This document shows positions 45,627 through 54,107 of a stretch of DNA of 64,000 nucleotides, one piece after another. The notes beneath the pieces were generated by a model. It was not told the origin of the DNA and did no database searches. It saw only the letters and a program-made list of their open reading frames with translations. Source of the DNA: Flavobacteriaceae bacterium (GTDB lineage Bacteria; Bacteroidota; Bacteroidia; Flavobacteriales; Flavobacteriaceae); NCBI GenBank assembly GCA_031277535.1, contig JAITMD010000016.1, positions 162,123-226,122 of the forward strand, read 5' to 3'. Position numbers and translations under genes: made by a program. Positions within the stretch are counted from its first letter, which is position 1, and each line of letters opens with the position of its first letter.

Positions 45627-47099
45627 ATGCAAACAAAAATATCTACTAAACAAGCCTTATTGTTTACCATTATCAACTATATTGGTGTGCTAATAGGAGT
45701 AGTTTCGACTGTTTTGATTTATCCTCAAGATAAAGAAATGCTTGGGATTATACGGTTTGTAGATGCTTGTGCTCAAATTATGTTTCCAATTATTGTATTG
45801 GGTAGTACACATGCATTAATAAATTTTTACCCCAAACTGAGCCATGCCTTACAACATAAGTTATTTAGCTTTAGTTTGCTCTCTTTAGCAAAGCTCTCAC
45901 TATGGCTGGGCGCTATACTTTTGATCGGTAGTTTTTTTTATACAGGCAAGGAAGAAAGCTATATTTGGTATGGGTTCTTTTTAGCGATAGCAATGGCTTA
46001 TATCGAATTGTATAGAAGGCAGGCAACAAATTTGCAGCGTTTATCCTTTCCTACTTTTTTTGAAAAAATCATTCCAAAGATTACTTTGCCAACAGTTTTT
46101 CTATTAGCAATATATACTAATCATTCAATTGATTGGTCTATCAGTATTTATATTATCTCTTATTATATAATAGCTTTGGTTATAGGTTTTTATATTTATA
46201 AGCATTTTAAGTACAAATGGCATTGGAACTATACAGATTTGTTTGCTTTTGTAAGTAAGCGTGAATATTATGCGTATAGCTTATTTGCTTTTGCAGGTAG
46301 TTTTGGTTCTTTTTTCGCTTTCAGGGTAGATTCTTTAATGATTCCTTATTTTATTGATTATGAAGCAAACGGAACCTATAATATAGGTGTTACTTTGGCT
46401 TCTACCTTAGCTATTCCGGCTGCGGGTGTATTTGCATTATACGCACCTATTATTTCAGATCTGATTAAAAAGGTAGAGTTACGTGTCTTGAATCAAAAGT
46501 ATAAAGAGGTGTCTCGTAATCTTTTCTTTATTGGGATGTTGCTTTTTAGTTGCGTAGTTGTAGGAATAGAACCACTTTTTCGATTATTACCTACCTATGA
46601 TAAATTAGCCCCTTCAATTCCTATTATATATTTGTTGGGTATTAATGTTGTGATTAATATGTCTACAGGGTTTAATACAGAAATTATATCCTATTCTAAG
46701 TATTACCGTTTTAATTTAGTATCCATACTTAGTTTGATGGTTTTAAATGTAGTTTTAAATTATGTTTTACTGACCTATACAACTATGGGAATAGCAGGAG
46801 TAGGAATTGCATCTTTGTTATCACTAACACTATTTAATGTTGCAAAAACGTATTATATCTACCAAAAAATGCGTCTATGGCCTTTTGATAGATCTTTTGT
46901 TTATCTATTATTTGCAATGCTTATAATTTTGGTACTTGTTTTTGTTGCTCCAACTTCAAATAAGGCTCTAATTGATTTGGTGTGGAAAGTAGCTGTTGTT
47001 TTGTTATTCAATTGCCTTGTGTTGTTTAAAACGAATTGGGTATTAGGTATTCGTTTGATGTTAGAGAAAATGATTCAACGCATCTGGAAAGTGAATTAA
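45627..47099 (+). CDS. Polysaccharide flippase (oligosaccharide flippase/MATE-like)
   Basis: A 490-residue membrane protein with about 14 hydrophobic segments, the layout of Wzx/MurJ-type flippases of the MOP superfamily. FAFRVDSLMIPYFIDYEANG and YNIGVTLASTLAIPAAGVFA are typical of the helix 7 region. It moves lipid-linked glycans across the inner membrane. The closest functional hint is the divergent glycosyltransferase gene. No Wzy polymerase or further glycan genes are adjacent, so the glycan is unknown. Confidence 0.86.
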   Translation: MQTKISTKQALLFTIINYIGVLIGVVSTVLIYPQDKEMLGIIRFVDACAQIMFPIIVLGSTHALINFYPKLSHALQHKLFSFSLLSLAKLSLWLGAILLIGSFFYTGKEESYIWYGFFLAIAMAYIELYRRQATNLQRLSFPTFFEKIIPKITLPTVFLLAIYTNHSIDWSISIYIISYYIIALVIGFYIYKHFKYKWHWNYTDLFAFVSKREYYAYSLFAFAGSFGSFFAFRVDSLMIPYFIDYEANGTYNIGVTLASTLAIPAAGVFALYAPIISDLIKKVELRVLNQKYKEVSRNLFFIGMLLFSCVVVGIEPLFRLLPTYDKLAPSIPIIYLLGINVVINMSTGFNTEIISYSKYYRFNLVSILSLMVLNVVLNYVLLTYTTMGIAGVGIASLLSLTLFNVAKTYYIYQKMRLWPFDRSFVYLLFAMLIILVLVFVAPTSNKALIDLVWKVAVVLLFNCLVLFKTNWVLGIRLMLEKMIQRIWKVN

Positions 47100-47207
47100 T
47101 AATTGAAAAGATGTAAAAGCATTTCAAATCAAGTTGTAAAGGAGTGCAGTACTTTACAAATGATAGTTTAAAAGAAGTTTATATAAACAAGATGTATAAA
47201 TAACAAG

Positions 47208-47240
47208 AAGGGCGATACTTTTCATAAAGTACCGCCCTTT
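47208..47240. terminator. Bidirectional terminator between the flippase and EamA genes
   Basis: AAGGGCGATACTTT - TCAT - AAAGTACCGCCCTT, with one A-C mismatch and T residues on the right. Confidence 0.85.
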
Positions 47241-47258
47241 TCGTTATTTTGAGTAAAA

Positions 47259-48173
47259 TTATAGATCTTCAGGAATAACTTTCTTTTTGATTTTGGTTAA
47301 CAATAGAATAGTTGTTATAATACATAAACTACCTATCCAATCCATATAGTGAAATTGTACACCAAAATAAGCTATAGCAATTATAGTAGCAGATAAAGGT
47401 TCTGCACAAGCTAATAAGCTGGCTCTTTGAGGTCCAATGTTTTTAATAGCATTTAAGAAGATATAGAATGGAATAAGCGTACCTAAGAAAATAATAAAGG
47501 CAACTACTAAGTATGTATCAGTATCCCAAATACCTTCCAATTTATGCGGTGGATGAATAATACTCATTGCAATACCAGCAATAAGCATGCTCCAGCCAAT
47601 AATAACAATAGGGCTATATCGTTCAAGTAAATGTACAGGCAGTACTGTATAAGCAGCTAATGCAATAGCAGAAGATATACCCCAGGCTAAGGCTGTAGGG
47701 GTGATATTTAAGGTGTTAATATCACCATGTGTCACTAATAAAAATGTACCTAACATTGCTAAACCAATAGCCAATAACTCAATTGGCTTGGGCCATTTTA
47801 ATAAGCGAATTGCTAAATAGATAGCAATAAATACAGGTCCAATGTATTGAAGTACTGTTGCAGTTGCAGCATTAGAATGAAGAATAGTAGCAAAATAAGT
47901 ATATTGTACTGTAAGCATTCCTAAAAGAGAGAAGGTTCCTAACTGGATTGCATCTTTTTTATTTTTCCAAATATTCCAAATATCAGGATTGCGTTGAAGT
48001 AATCCAAAGAGTAACATTAAGACTCCTGAAACTAATAAACGAACTGTTACTAACCATTCGGCATTAAACTCTTTTTCTCTAAAAAGGAATTGAGCAAAGG
48101 CTCCAGATACTCCCCATAACATAGCTGCAAATATTGCAGAGGCAAAACCTAAAAATTTATTGTTTGATTGCAT
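47259..48173 (-). CDS. EamA/DMT-family transporter
   Basis: A 304-residue inner-membrane protein with ten hydrophobic helices arranged as two EamA repeats (about residues 8-145 and 160-295). Family-typical pieces are ALLWGVSGAF-like (here AAMLWGVSGAFAQFLF) near the start and GPQRASLLACAEPLSATIIA near the end. Such proteins export metabolites or amino acids; the substrate is unknown. It is a single gene ending at a shared terminator. Confidence 0.9.
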   Translation of the reverse strand: MQSNNKFLGFASAIFAAMLWGVSGAFAQFLFREKEFNAEWLVTVRLLVSGVLMLLFGLLQRNPDIWNIWKNKKDAIQLGTFSLLGMLTVQYTYFATILHSNAATATVLQYIGPVFIAIYLAIRLLKWPKPIELLAIGLAMLGTFLLVTHGDINTLNITPTALAWGISSAIALAAYTVLPVHLLERYSPIVIIGWSMLIAGIAMSIIHPPHKLEGIWDTDTYLVVAFIIFLGTLIPFYIFLNAIKNIGPQRASLLACAEPLSATIIAIAYFGVQFHYMDWIGSLCIITTILLLTKIKKKVIPEDL

Positions 48174-48559
48174 TCTATTTGACGTACTCTTTGTACTTTT
48201 TATTGCGTATTGAATTAACCCAACTTGCGTTTTTTGCAGTAATAAATCAATTAGGACTTTTACTTTTACTCTGTTAAAGCTATCTTTTTTGCTTAAGGTA
48301 GAGGTAGTTAGTTTCCTGTTTTTGTTGTCTGATTTATTAGTTCATTTGGGTTAAAAACAATGTGTTCTTACTGTTTTTAAGTAGGTGTAAAAGTACAATA
48401 AATAGTGAGAATACTATAGTTTTCAAAGGCAAATCAGTGCATTAGACAGTCTGTATTATTTAATGATTTTTATTGTGATTCTTATCGTTTGTTGCTCAAT
48501 GTGATTGTCATTTTGACAAAAAAAGTACTACACACTGCTGTATAGTACTTTTTAGGGAG
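48174..48559. other. Non-coding gap between two transporter genes
   Basis: No coding frame is supported. It must hold the promoter of the EamA gene on the minus strand and ends with the terminator of the Bcr/CflA gene at 48520-48553. A small palindrome TTGTCATTTTGACAA lies at 48505-48519. Confidence 0.5.
48520..48553. terminator. Terminator of the Bcr/CflA-type gene
   Basis: AAAAAGTACTA - 12-base loop - TAGTACTTTTT, an 11-bp perfect stem; it reads as a terminator on the minus strand. Confidence 0.85.
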
Positions 48560-49759
48560 TTATATATTCTCTTTGCGGTATATTTTTATAATATATAGAA
48601 TAGCTAATAACAAGAAGAAAGATAGGATAAAGTATCTAATTGATAGCGCTAAAGATGAATCTATTGTTCCTGTCGAAGAAACAACCAATGTGGTAAAGGA
48701 CGTAATGATGTAAACCAGTCCTCCCATGAGTCCTCCTGCTGTACCTGCATTGTTTGGGAATTGTAACATGGTAGTTGTAAAAAAATTGTTGAACAACGTA
48801 CCAGAACAAGTATGTATTAAAAACAAGAAGGCAATCAGCAAGGTTAAGTTCTCTATAAACAAGGTGGTACTTAGCAAGAGGAGGATTAAAATGATCTGCG
48901 ATACCGATGGCTTTAATACTTTTGGTTTAAAAGGTAAATGCATTCTTCGCTTTCCAATAATTCCTCCCAACATCCAAGCAAATCCTAAAATTAAGGTACA
49001 ATAACCAATAACTACAGAGTTTTGATTGAAGATGTTTTCTATCAAAAATGGTCCAGAAATATTGAATACCATAACAATAGAATAACTCAATCCCAAAATT
49101 AGGGTACCATTCATAAAGAACTTGTTGCCTAACATCAGTTTAAACGTGTCGAAGGTTTCACTGATTTTAAACTTCTTTTTTTCAGGAATACTTTCACCAC
49201 TTATCAGTAGGTCAAGTAAAAGTAGTACACCAGCGTAGCCTGCTAAGAAATAGAAATTGGCATGCCAATTAAATAGTTTTTCTAAGTATCCTCCTAAAAA
49301 AGGGGCTAATATGGGACCACATGACCATACTACAGTAAAATAGCTGAGGTAATATTGTCGTTTTTCATCGTCGTAAATGTCCATAAATATAGCTCGTGTT
49401 GCTACTACCAAAGTAGAAATAGCCATCCCTTGTATAATTCGCATAAGACAGATGTAAAAAACATTGTCTAAGTAAGTAATACCAATATTGGTAAATACAA
49501 GTAATGCTAAAGCAAATAAGCGTGGTTTGTAACGTCCTATATTATCTAATAAACTACCTATAAAAACTTGTGATATACCATAACTTAATAAATAACAAGT
49601 TAGCGTAAGCTGTATGTCTTGTTCTGATACCATTAATCCTTTAGCCATCGCTGGAAAAGAAGGTAAATAAATGTCTGTAACAAACCCTGATAGGGGAATA
49701 GAACAAAAAGCAAGTATAGTGGCTAAACGCTTTCTTTGTTCAGATGCGTCTCTTAACAT
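48560..49759 (-). CDS. Bcr/CflA-type multidrug efflux MFS transporter
   Basis: A 399-residue transporter with 12 predicted helices. The first helix ending SIPLSGFVTDIYLPSFPAM is the hallmark of the Bcr/CflA group (bicyclomycin, chloramphenicol-type drug:H+ antiport), and IGSLLDNIGRYKPRLFALAL-type motif A follows helix 2. The physiological substrate is not known. An AraC-type regulator gene lies 94 bases upstream in the same direction and is a good candidate for its activator. Confidence 0.88.
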   Translation of the reverse strand: MLRDASEQRKRLATILAFCSIPLSGFVTDIYLPSFPAMAKGLMVSEQDIQLTLTCYLLSYGISQVFIGSLLDNIGRYKPRLFALALLVFTNIGITYLDNVFYICLMRIIQGMAISTLVVATRAIFMDIYDDEKRQYYLSYFTVVWSCGPILAPFLGGYLEKLFNWHANFYFLAGYAGVLLLLDLLISGESIPEKKKFKISETFDTFKLMLGNKFFMNGTLILGLSYSIVMVFNISGPFLIENIFNQNSVVIGYCTLILGFAWMLGGIIGKRRMHLPFKPKVLKPSVSQIILILLLLSTTLFIENLTLLIAFLFLIHTCSGTLFNNFFTTTMLQFPNNAGTAGGLMGGLVYIITSFTTLVVSSTGTIDSSLALSIRYFILSFFLLLAILYIIKIYRKENI

Positions 49760-49853
49760 ATTAATTATTGTTGTTTAAGATGCAAAAGTAAGGGTAGAGT
49801 TAAAGAATCGAATTAGAGAACTCAAAGAAATTATTGTAAAAATCAAAGAATTG

Positions 49854-50768
49854 TTATTTTTCGTTTTTGTATTTAAGCGGTGTGAGATTAACGTGTTTCT
49901 TGAAAAAATTATTGAAATGTGATGGTTGTTCAAATCCCAAAGTATATCCTACTTCTGCAATGTCCCAACTTGTATTCTTTAATAGGTTTTTTGCTTCTTC
50001 AAGCATGCGGTCTTTTAATATCTGAGTTGTCGTTTTTCCTGTTGCAGTTTTGATGGAAGCGTTGAGGTGATTGACATGTACGCTTAATGCTTTGGCATAG
50101 TCAGAAGCGGTTTTTAAGCTTAATGGATAGGCTGGAGAGTCTAAGGGAAATTGTTTGTCCAATAGTTCGTGAAATTGACGGTATAGGCGTGTAGAACTGG
50201 TTGATTCTTCCAGTTTGATATCCTCTACTTTTAGCTGTAAAGCTTGATGAAGTAAGAGAGCTAATAAGTTACGAATAATCTCAAACTTGAAAGGATAGCT
50301 ACTCTGTGCCATCTCATACATTTGTTTGAAATATAGGGTTGCTAACTGCAATTGATCTTCTTCTAAAAAAATAAAGGGTTTGCTCCATTCTTTGAAAAGA
50401 GAGGTCTTTTTAAAGAATTCAATGGTACTGTGCTCTACTAAAAATTCTTGATTAAATAAACAGAAGTAACCTGCTTGTTGATTGCTTAGGCATTCCCACT
50501 GGTACGGAATTGTAGGGCAAGGTAGAAATAGAGCAGGTTTGTCAACGATTAGTTGGTGCTCCCCATATTTAAATACACCTGTTCCGATTATTAAACAAAC
50601 TTTGTAATAATCTCTGCGATTGTAAGGTGTCTTGAAATTACAATATTTTCGTGCGTTTATATTGAAATGCGACTTCCCACATTCATATTCTGAAATGTCA
50701 AAAGCATAATGTTCGTTAGTAGCAAGTGCTTTGTAATAGTCACTTATTGTTTCAAGATCTTTACTCAT
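49854..50768 (-). CDS. AraC-family transcriptional regulator
   Basis: A 304-residue regulator with an N-terminal cupin-like sensing domain (about residues 30-160) and a C-terminal double helix-turn-helix (about 205-300). DNA-binding marks are LLKNTSWDIAEVGYTLGFEQ and PSHFNNFFKKHVNLTPLKYK at the end. It is probably a ligand-responsive activator. The nearest target is the Bcr/CflA transporter gene downstream. The ligand is unknown. Confidence 0.9.
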   Translation of the reverse strand: MSKDLETISDYYKALATNEHYAFDISEYECGKSHFNINARKYCNFKTPYNRRDYYKVCLIIGTGVFKYGEHQLIVDKPALFLPCPTIPYQWECLSNQQAGYFCLFNQEFLVEHSTIEFFKKTSLFKEWSKPFIFLEEDQLQLATLYFKQMYEMAQSSYPFKFEIIRNLLALLLHQALQLKVEDIKLEESTSSTRLYRQFHELLDKQFPLDSPAYPLSLKTASDYAKALSVHVNHLNASIKTATGKTTTQILKDRMLEEAKNLLKNTSWDIAEVGYTLGFEQPSHFNNFFKKHVNLTPLKYKNEK

Positions 50769-50832
50769 AAAGTATTATTTACGAAAGAGTAAAGTTACTA
50801 AAATCAAATATTGTAATAGAAATAAAGTACTG

Positions 50833-52221
50833 TTAAAAATAGGCTGTTAATCGTATACCTGTACTTAAATAATTGAAAGGGTGTTTCACTACATTAATTT
50901 GCGGTTCTTCAGGTTCTAAGATATTGTCGTCTATTTTATAGGTTATTTTGGATTGACTGTGATTGAAGTCAGAATAAATTGTAGCTCCTAAATTATCTGT
51001 GATATTATAAGTCAGTGCCAAACCTCCTGTAAATTGAAATACATTGGCTGGTTTGTATTCAGCTATTTGTACTTTGTCTTCTTGCATTTCAGGGATGTTT
51101 ACTTCATGTGATAGTACTTTCAGAGAGATTGTTCCATGAGCCCCCACACTATATCCTCCTAAAGCTTTTATCATTAGATTCCATTGATCAGAAAAATGAA
51201 TTGCATAATAGGGGCCTATGGAGAATGTTAGATTTCCCATTGATTCGGAAAGTATTTTGGCATCTATTGTAGGTTCGTCAGGAGTGTCTACTTTATCTTC
51301 AGAAAAAGGAAAACTTGCAATTGCAATTTGTCCACCAAGTCCCCAATGCTTGTTGAAAAAGTAAGCACCTTCAATTCCTGCTTCCCATCCCAACTGCGCC
51401 AGTGATTCTTGTTCCTCTGTTTCAACAATACTTTCAAGTCCATTTGTAAATCCAAGCTTTAGCGATAGAAAAGAAGGGTTATCGTTACCTTCAAAAGTTG
51501 ATAGTAAACTGAGATTATCTCCTTTGTTTCCATATATTTTATCCACAAAGAAATAGGCTAATTGAGTGGAAAGAATACCAATTCCAGCACCTGCAAAAAC
51601 ATCTGATACCCAGTGTCTGTTATTTAAACTTCGTCCAACCCCTGTCATCGTTGCGGCTCCATATCCACCAATGGAATACATTGGACTTACCAAGCCATAT
51701 TCTTTATCTAAGAAAGCGGCATTTGAAAAAGCCATAGCGGAATGCCCCGAAGGGAATGAATTTTTTGAAGAGCCATCAGGGCGTTCTACTTTTGCCGTGT
51801 ATTTTACACCATTAACTAATATGGCCATGATAGCCATATTTGTTCCATAAGTTAAAGCTGAGCGCTTGAAGTTATTTCTACCTTTTACACCAGCAGCTTT
51901 TAATCCAAATGTTGCAGCAGCAGGAAGGTATTGTACGTAATCATCAAATTTATAATGAAATGAAGGAATGTATCGGTTGCGAACTTCGCGTATCTCTTCT
52001 TTATTTTTCCATGTCACAGCAGAGGCTGTAAAGAATAGAGAAGGGACAAATGCAATTTGTGTAGCATCTTTTTCCCAAAAAGATTTTTTTGGTTGAAAGT
52101 TTAAGGAGTCAATAGAAGCAGTTAAAAAGTTATAATCTTCAGCAAGAGGTGTTTGCTGTGCCGTAATTGTATTTGATGTAATAAGTAATAAAAGGATAAA
52201 CAGATAACTTCTTTTTGGCAT
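50833..52221 (-). CDS. PAP2-family phosphatase with C-terminal beta-barrel-like region
   Basis: A 462-residue exported protein. After the signal peptide (MPKRSYLFILLLLITSNTITAQ) comes a PAP2 domain with all three motifs: KVERPDG, PSGHSA and GRSLNNRHWVSDV, so the His and Arg residues of the acid phosphatase site are intact. The second half (about 250-462) is rich in alternating aromatic strands and ends LSTGIRLTAYF, like an outer membrane barrel. It may dephosphorylate lipid or sugar phosphates at the outer membrane. A TTG two codons upstream is less likely than the ATG at 52221. Confidence 0.85.
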   Translation of the reverse strand: MPKRSYLFILLLLITSNTITAQQTPLAEDYNFLTASIDSLNFQPKKSFWEKDATQIAFVPSLFFTASAVTWKNKEEIREVRNRYIPSFHYKFDDYVQYLPAAATFGLKAAGVKGRNNFKRSALTYGTNMAIMAILVNGVKYTAKVERPDGSSKNSFPSGHSAMAFSNAAFLDKEYGLVSPMYSIGGYGAATMTGVGRSLNNRHWVSDVFAGAGIGILSTQLAYFFVDKIYGNKGDNLSLLSTFEGNDNPSFLSLKLGFTNGLESIVETEEQESLAQLGWEAGIEGAYFFNKHWGLGGQIAIASFPFSEDKVDTPDEPTIDAKILSESMGNLTFSIGPYYAIHFSDQWNLMIKALGGYSVGAHGTISLKVLSHEVNIPEMQEDKVQIAEYKPANVFQFTGGLALTYNITDNLGATIYSDFNHSQSKITYKIDDNILEPEEPQINVVKHPFNYLSTGIRLTAYF

Positions 52222-52687
52222 AATCAATGAGTGTTTACTTTTAAAATTGTTTAGACAGCTATTCTTTTTCCCATAGAGAGAGTTGTGAGATGTAAAAATA
52301 CGGAAGTTTTATGTGTTATGTTTATAAAAGGGATAGGTATATCGTTTAATTATAATGAGTATTGATTAGTTTTTGTGTTTTATATCATTTTTTAAGTTTT
52401 ATGGCTGAGAACTTCCGATTTAATCATTTTTTAGTGCCTGTTATTTCATTTTTATAAGTAAATGATTCTTAAAATAATGTATTATGTTATGCGATAAAAG
52501 GTGTTGGTTCTTATTATATCTGTTTTTTTTAAAAATACCTATAAGTTTAATTAATTTGGTATCAAATTTGCTGAGTATTCTGTCATAAAAGGATAGTATA
52601 TAAATCAAATAAAAATAAAGGTATTGAGAACCTATGAGTATCCGTTTATTTGATTTGTAATGTTGTTTTCATTAAAATGTAGTCACA
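52222..52687. other. AT-rich non-coding stretch upstream of a small gene
   Basis: No frame with protein-like composition is seen. It contains the PAP2 gene promoter on the minus strand (not located) and a 12-bp inverted repeat at 52602-52656. Confidence 0.5.
52602..52656. repeat. 12-bp perfect inverted repeat
   Basis: AAATCAAATAAA (52602-52613) and TTTATTTGATTT (52645-52656) are exact complements with a 31-base loop. Within the loop AGGT and ACCT can pair. It ends 31 bases before the GTG of a putative small gene. Confidence 0.6.
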
Positions 52688-52861
52688 GTGAAAAAGATAG
52701 ATAGTTTAGTTCGGATTGTTTTGTCAATTACCTTATCAATATTGACTATTGATCTATTTGACGTTTTTGGGTATATTTCAATAAGATATATCTGCTATAT
52801 TTCTTTATCTTGTTGTATTGGTTATATGATTTATAAGAATAGAATTAGAAAGCAGGATTAA
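52688..52861 (+). CDS. Putative small membrane protein (GTG start)
   Basis: A 57-codon frame, GTG AAA AAG ATA..., too short for most gene finders. The product has a basic start (KKIDSLVRI), two hydrophobic segments (about residues 8-24 and 29-47, rich in Ile, Leu, Cys and Tyr) and a basic tail KNRIRKQD, a plausible two-helix membrane protein with positive-inside ends. A hairpin terminator begins 24 bases after the stop, which supports a real transcription unit. There is no ATG and no known homologue in my memory, so confidence is moderate. Confidence 0.5.
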   Translation: MKKIDSLVRIVLSITLSILTIDLFDVFGYISIRYICYISLSCCIGYMIYKNRIRKQD

Positions 52862-52885
52862 GAAATTGATAATAGTTAGAGATAG

Positions 52886-52912
52886 GAGGGAGCCAAAGTG
52901 CTCTCTCTTTTT
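52886..52912 (+). terminator. Terminator after the putative small gene
   Basis: GAGGGAGC - CAAAGT - GCTCTCTC with one G-U pair, then a T-run. Confidence 0.8.
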
Positions 52913-53191
52913 GTTTATTTTTTTGTTAGTAAATAAAGGCTATACGTAGTAAAATGACAAAGAAAGACAACATTGGGTTGATGGTTTAGTAAAGTGTAGT
53001 TAACACGTTATTGCATAATCTGTCTGATATTTGTGCCGTTGTGATGTGAAGATTGGTTGGTTGGTAAAAAACTGTTTTTGCATAGATAAATAGAATAAAA
53101 ACATAAGTAAAGATAGGTCTGAGGGTATCTGTCGTATAAAATGAAATAGTTATTCAATTAATAATTTGTTTTTGATTACTATGTGTGTGAT
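52913..53191. other. Non-coding stretch ending in an orphan terminator
   Basis: Only very short frames occur (for example ATG at 52954 followed by 11 codons). GATATTTG at 53026-53033 resembles a -7 box in seven of eight positions. With the terminator at 53192 this could define an RNA of about 190 bases. Confidence 0.35.
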
Positions 53192-53225
53192 AATAAGGCT
53201 CAACTCCCGTTGGGCCTTATTTGAT
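53192..53225 (+). terminator. Orphan terminator hairpin
   Basis: AATAAGGCTCAAC - TCCC - GTTGGGCCTTATT, a 13-bp stem with one G-U pair, T-rich behind. No gene ends nearby. Confidence 0.8.
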
Positions 53226-53270
53226 TTTTAGAGTAGAGAGTAGCTTCTTATTGTATTAATTGATTTTCAA

Positions 53271-53415
53271 TTTCCACAATGTTGATAACTTAAATGAATT
53301 AATATTTTATTATTTACTACCCAACTGTCTTTAAATGTCTGTATTTGCTGAGGTTTAGACGATTTTTGTTAATAGGAATATACAAAAATCATAGTTATCA
53401 ACAGATTGTTAATAA
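53271..53415. promoter_or_regulatory. Cluster of DnaA-box-like sequences
   Basis: TTTCCACAA (53271-53279) is followed at once by TGTTGATAA (53280-53288). TTATCAACA (53395-53403) faces TGTTAATAA (53407-53415) across three bases. These resemble the DnaA box TTATCCACA with one to three differences each. Between them GATTTTTGT (53361-53369) and ACAAAAATC (53382-53390) form a perfect inverted repeat. The region is very AT-rich. Confidence 0.4.
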
Positions 53416-53566
53416 CATATTTCAATAAATTTTTAGGAGTTATTATTTCCGTATTTTAATCTGTATTTTAGCTAAAATTATTCGAGAGAATAGTTTATAT
53501 AAAAGATAAGGATATTTAGAATAATCATTTTAATCCTTAAATTTTATAGATGTAAGTGCTAAGTTG

Positions 53567-53600
53567 AAAAAGGGGATCTTCTAAAAGACCCCCTTTTTTT
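53567..53600 (+). terminator. Second orphan terminator hairpin
   Basis: AAAAAGGGGATCTT - CTAA - AAGACCCCCTTTTT, a 14-bp stem with one A-C mismatch and a T-run. No gene ends nearby. Confidence 0.8.
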
Positions 53601-53670
53601 ATGTCTAAAAATAACTTTTTGATTTTAAGGAGACTTAGTCTCATTTATTCATTCTATTACTTTTTATTTA

Positions 53671-53721
53671 ATGCCTCCTTATAGGTTGTATACTTGTAGT
53701 ATAACCTACTAAAGGAGGTAT
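53671..53721. repeat. Long hairpin of unknown role
   Basis: CCTCCTT (53674-53680) pairs with AAGGAGG (53712-53718). Inside, TAGGT pairs with ACCTA and TATAC with GTATA around a TTGTA loop, with a two-base bulge. Further T-rich sequence follows. A palindrome GAGACTTAGTCTC (53630-53642) lies just upstream. Confidence 0.55.
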
Positions 53722-53859
53722 TTGTTTTTTGTACTTATATGGTACTTTTTTTCAGTTTTTTATTTTTCACAGTTCTTTATCAATGTGTTTTTATTGACTT
53801 TTTCATTTGTTTTTGTTGCCAAGAGAATTGGTACCGTTTTTCATGTTTTTAAAATATGG

Positions 53860-53962
53860 GTGTAAGTATAGTGCAAGCATAGTGTAAGCATAGTGCAAGT
53901 ATAATATAATGCTTTTTTTATACTTAGACTATACTGGGATATTACTTAGACTATGCTAAGAA
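53860..53962. repeat. 103-bp hairpin element of eight 11-bp units (second locus)
   Basis: Four direct 11-mers of the form GTGYAAGYATA (53860-53870, 53871-53881, 53882-53892, 53893-53903), a 15-base centre (53904-53918) and four 11-bp segments in inverse sense (TATACTTAGAC, TATACTGGGAT, ATTACTTAGAC, TATGCTAAGAA; 53919-53962). Pairing is 6-9 of 11 positions per unit, counting G-U. Total length and layout (44-15-44) equal those of the element at 34960, although the unit sequence differs. Confidence 0.72.
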
Positions 53963-54058
53963 TAGTTCTTATGTAATAGACTATTTAATAGTTACGAAAG
54001 ATTAGGATAAAAACGAAAAGAAGAATTTGTTGTAGAGAAGGTATAGATGGGAACAAAA

Positions 54059-54086
54059 AAAAACGCCATCAGATGATGGCGTTTTT
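54059..54086. terminator. Bidirectional terminator of gcvP
   Basis: AAAAACGCCATC - AGAT - GATGGCGTTTTT, a perfect 12-bp stem flanked by A and T runs. Confidence 0.93.
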
Positions 54087-54107
54087 GTATAGATAAATCT
54101 GTTAAGA

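Noticed and set aside
53271..53415. Chromosomal replication origin
   Set aside because: The DnaA-like boxes fit, but rpoBC and the ribosomal genes at 11-25 kb would then run head-on with replication, and the non-coding plus strand stays G-rich on both sides, so no skew change is apparent.
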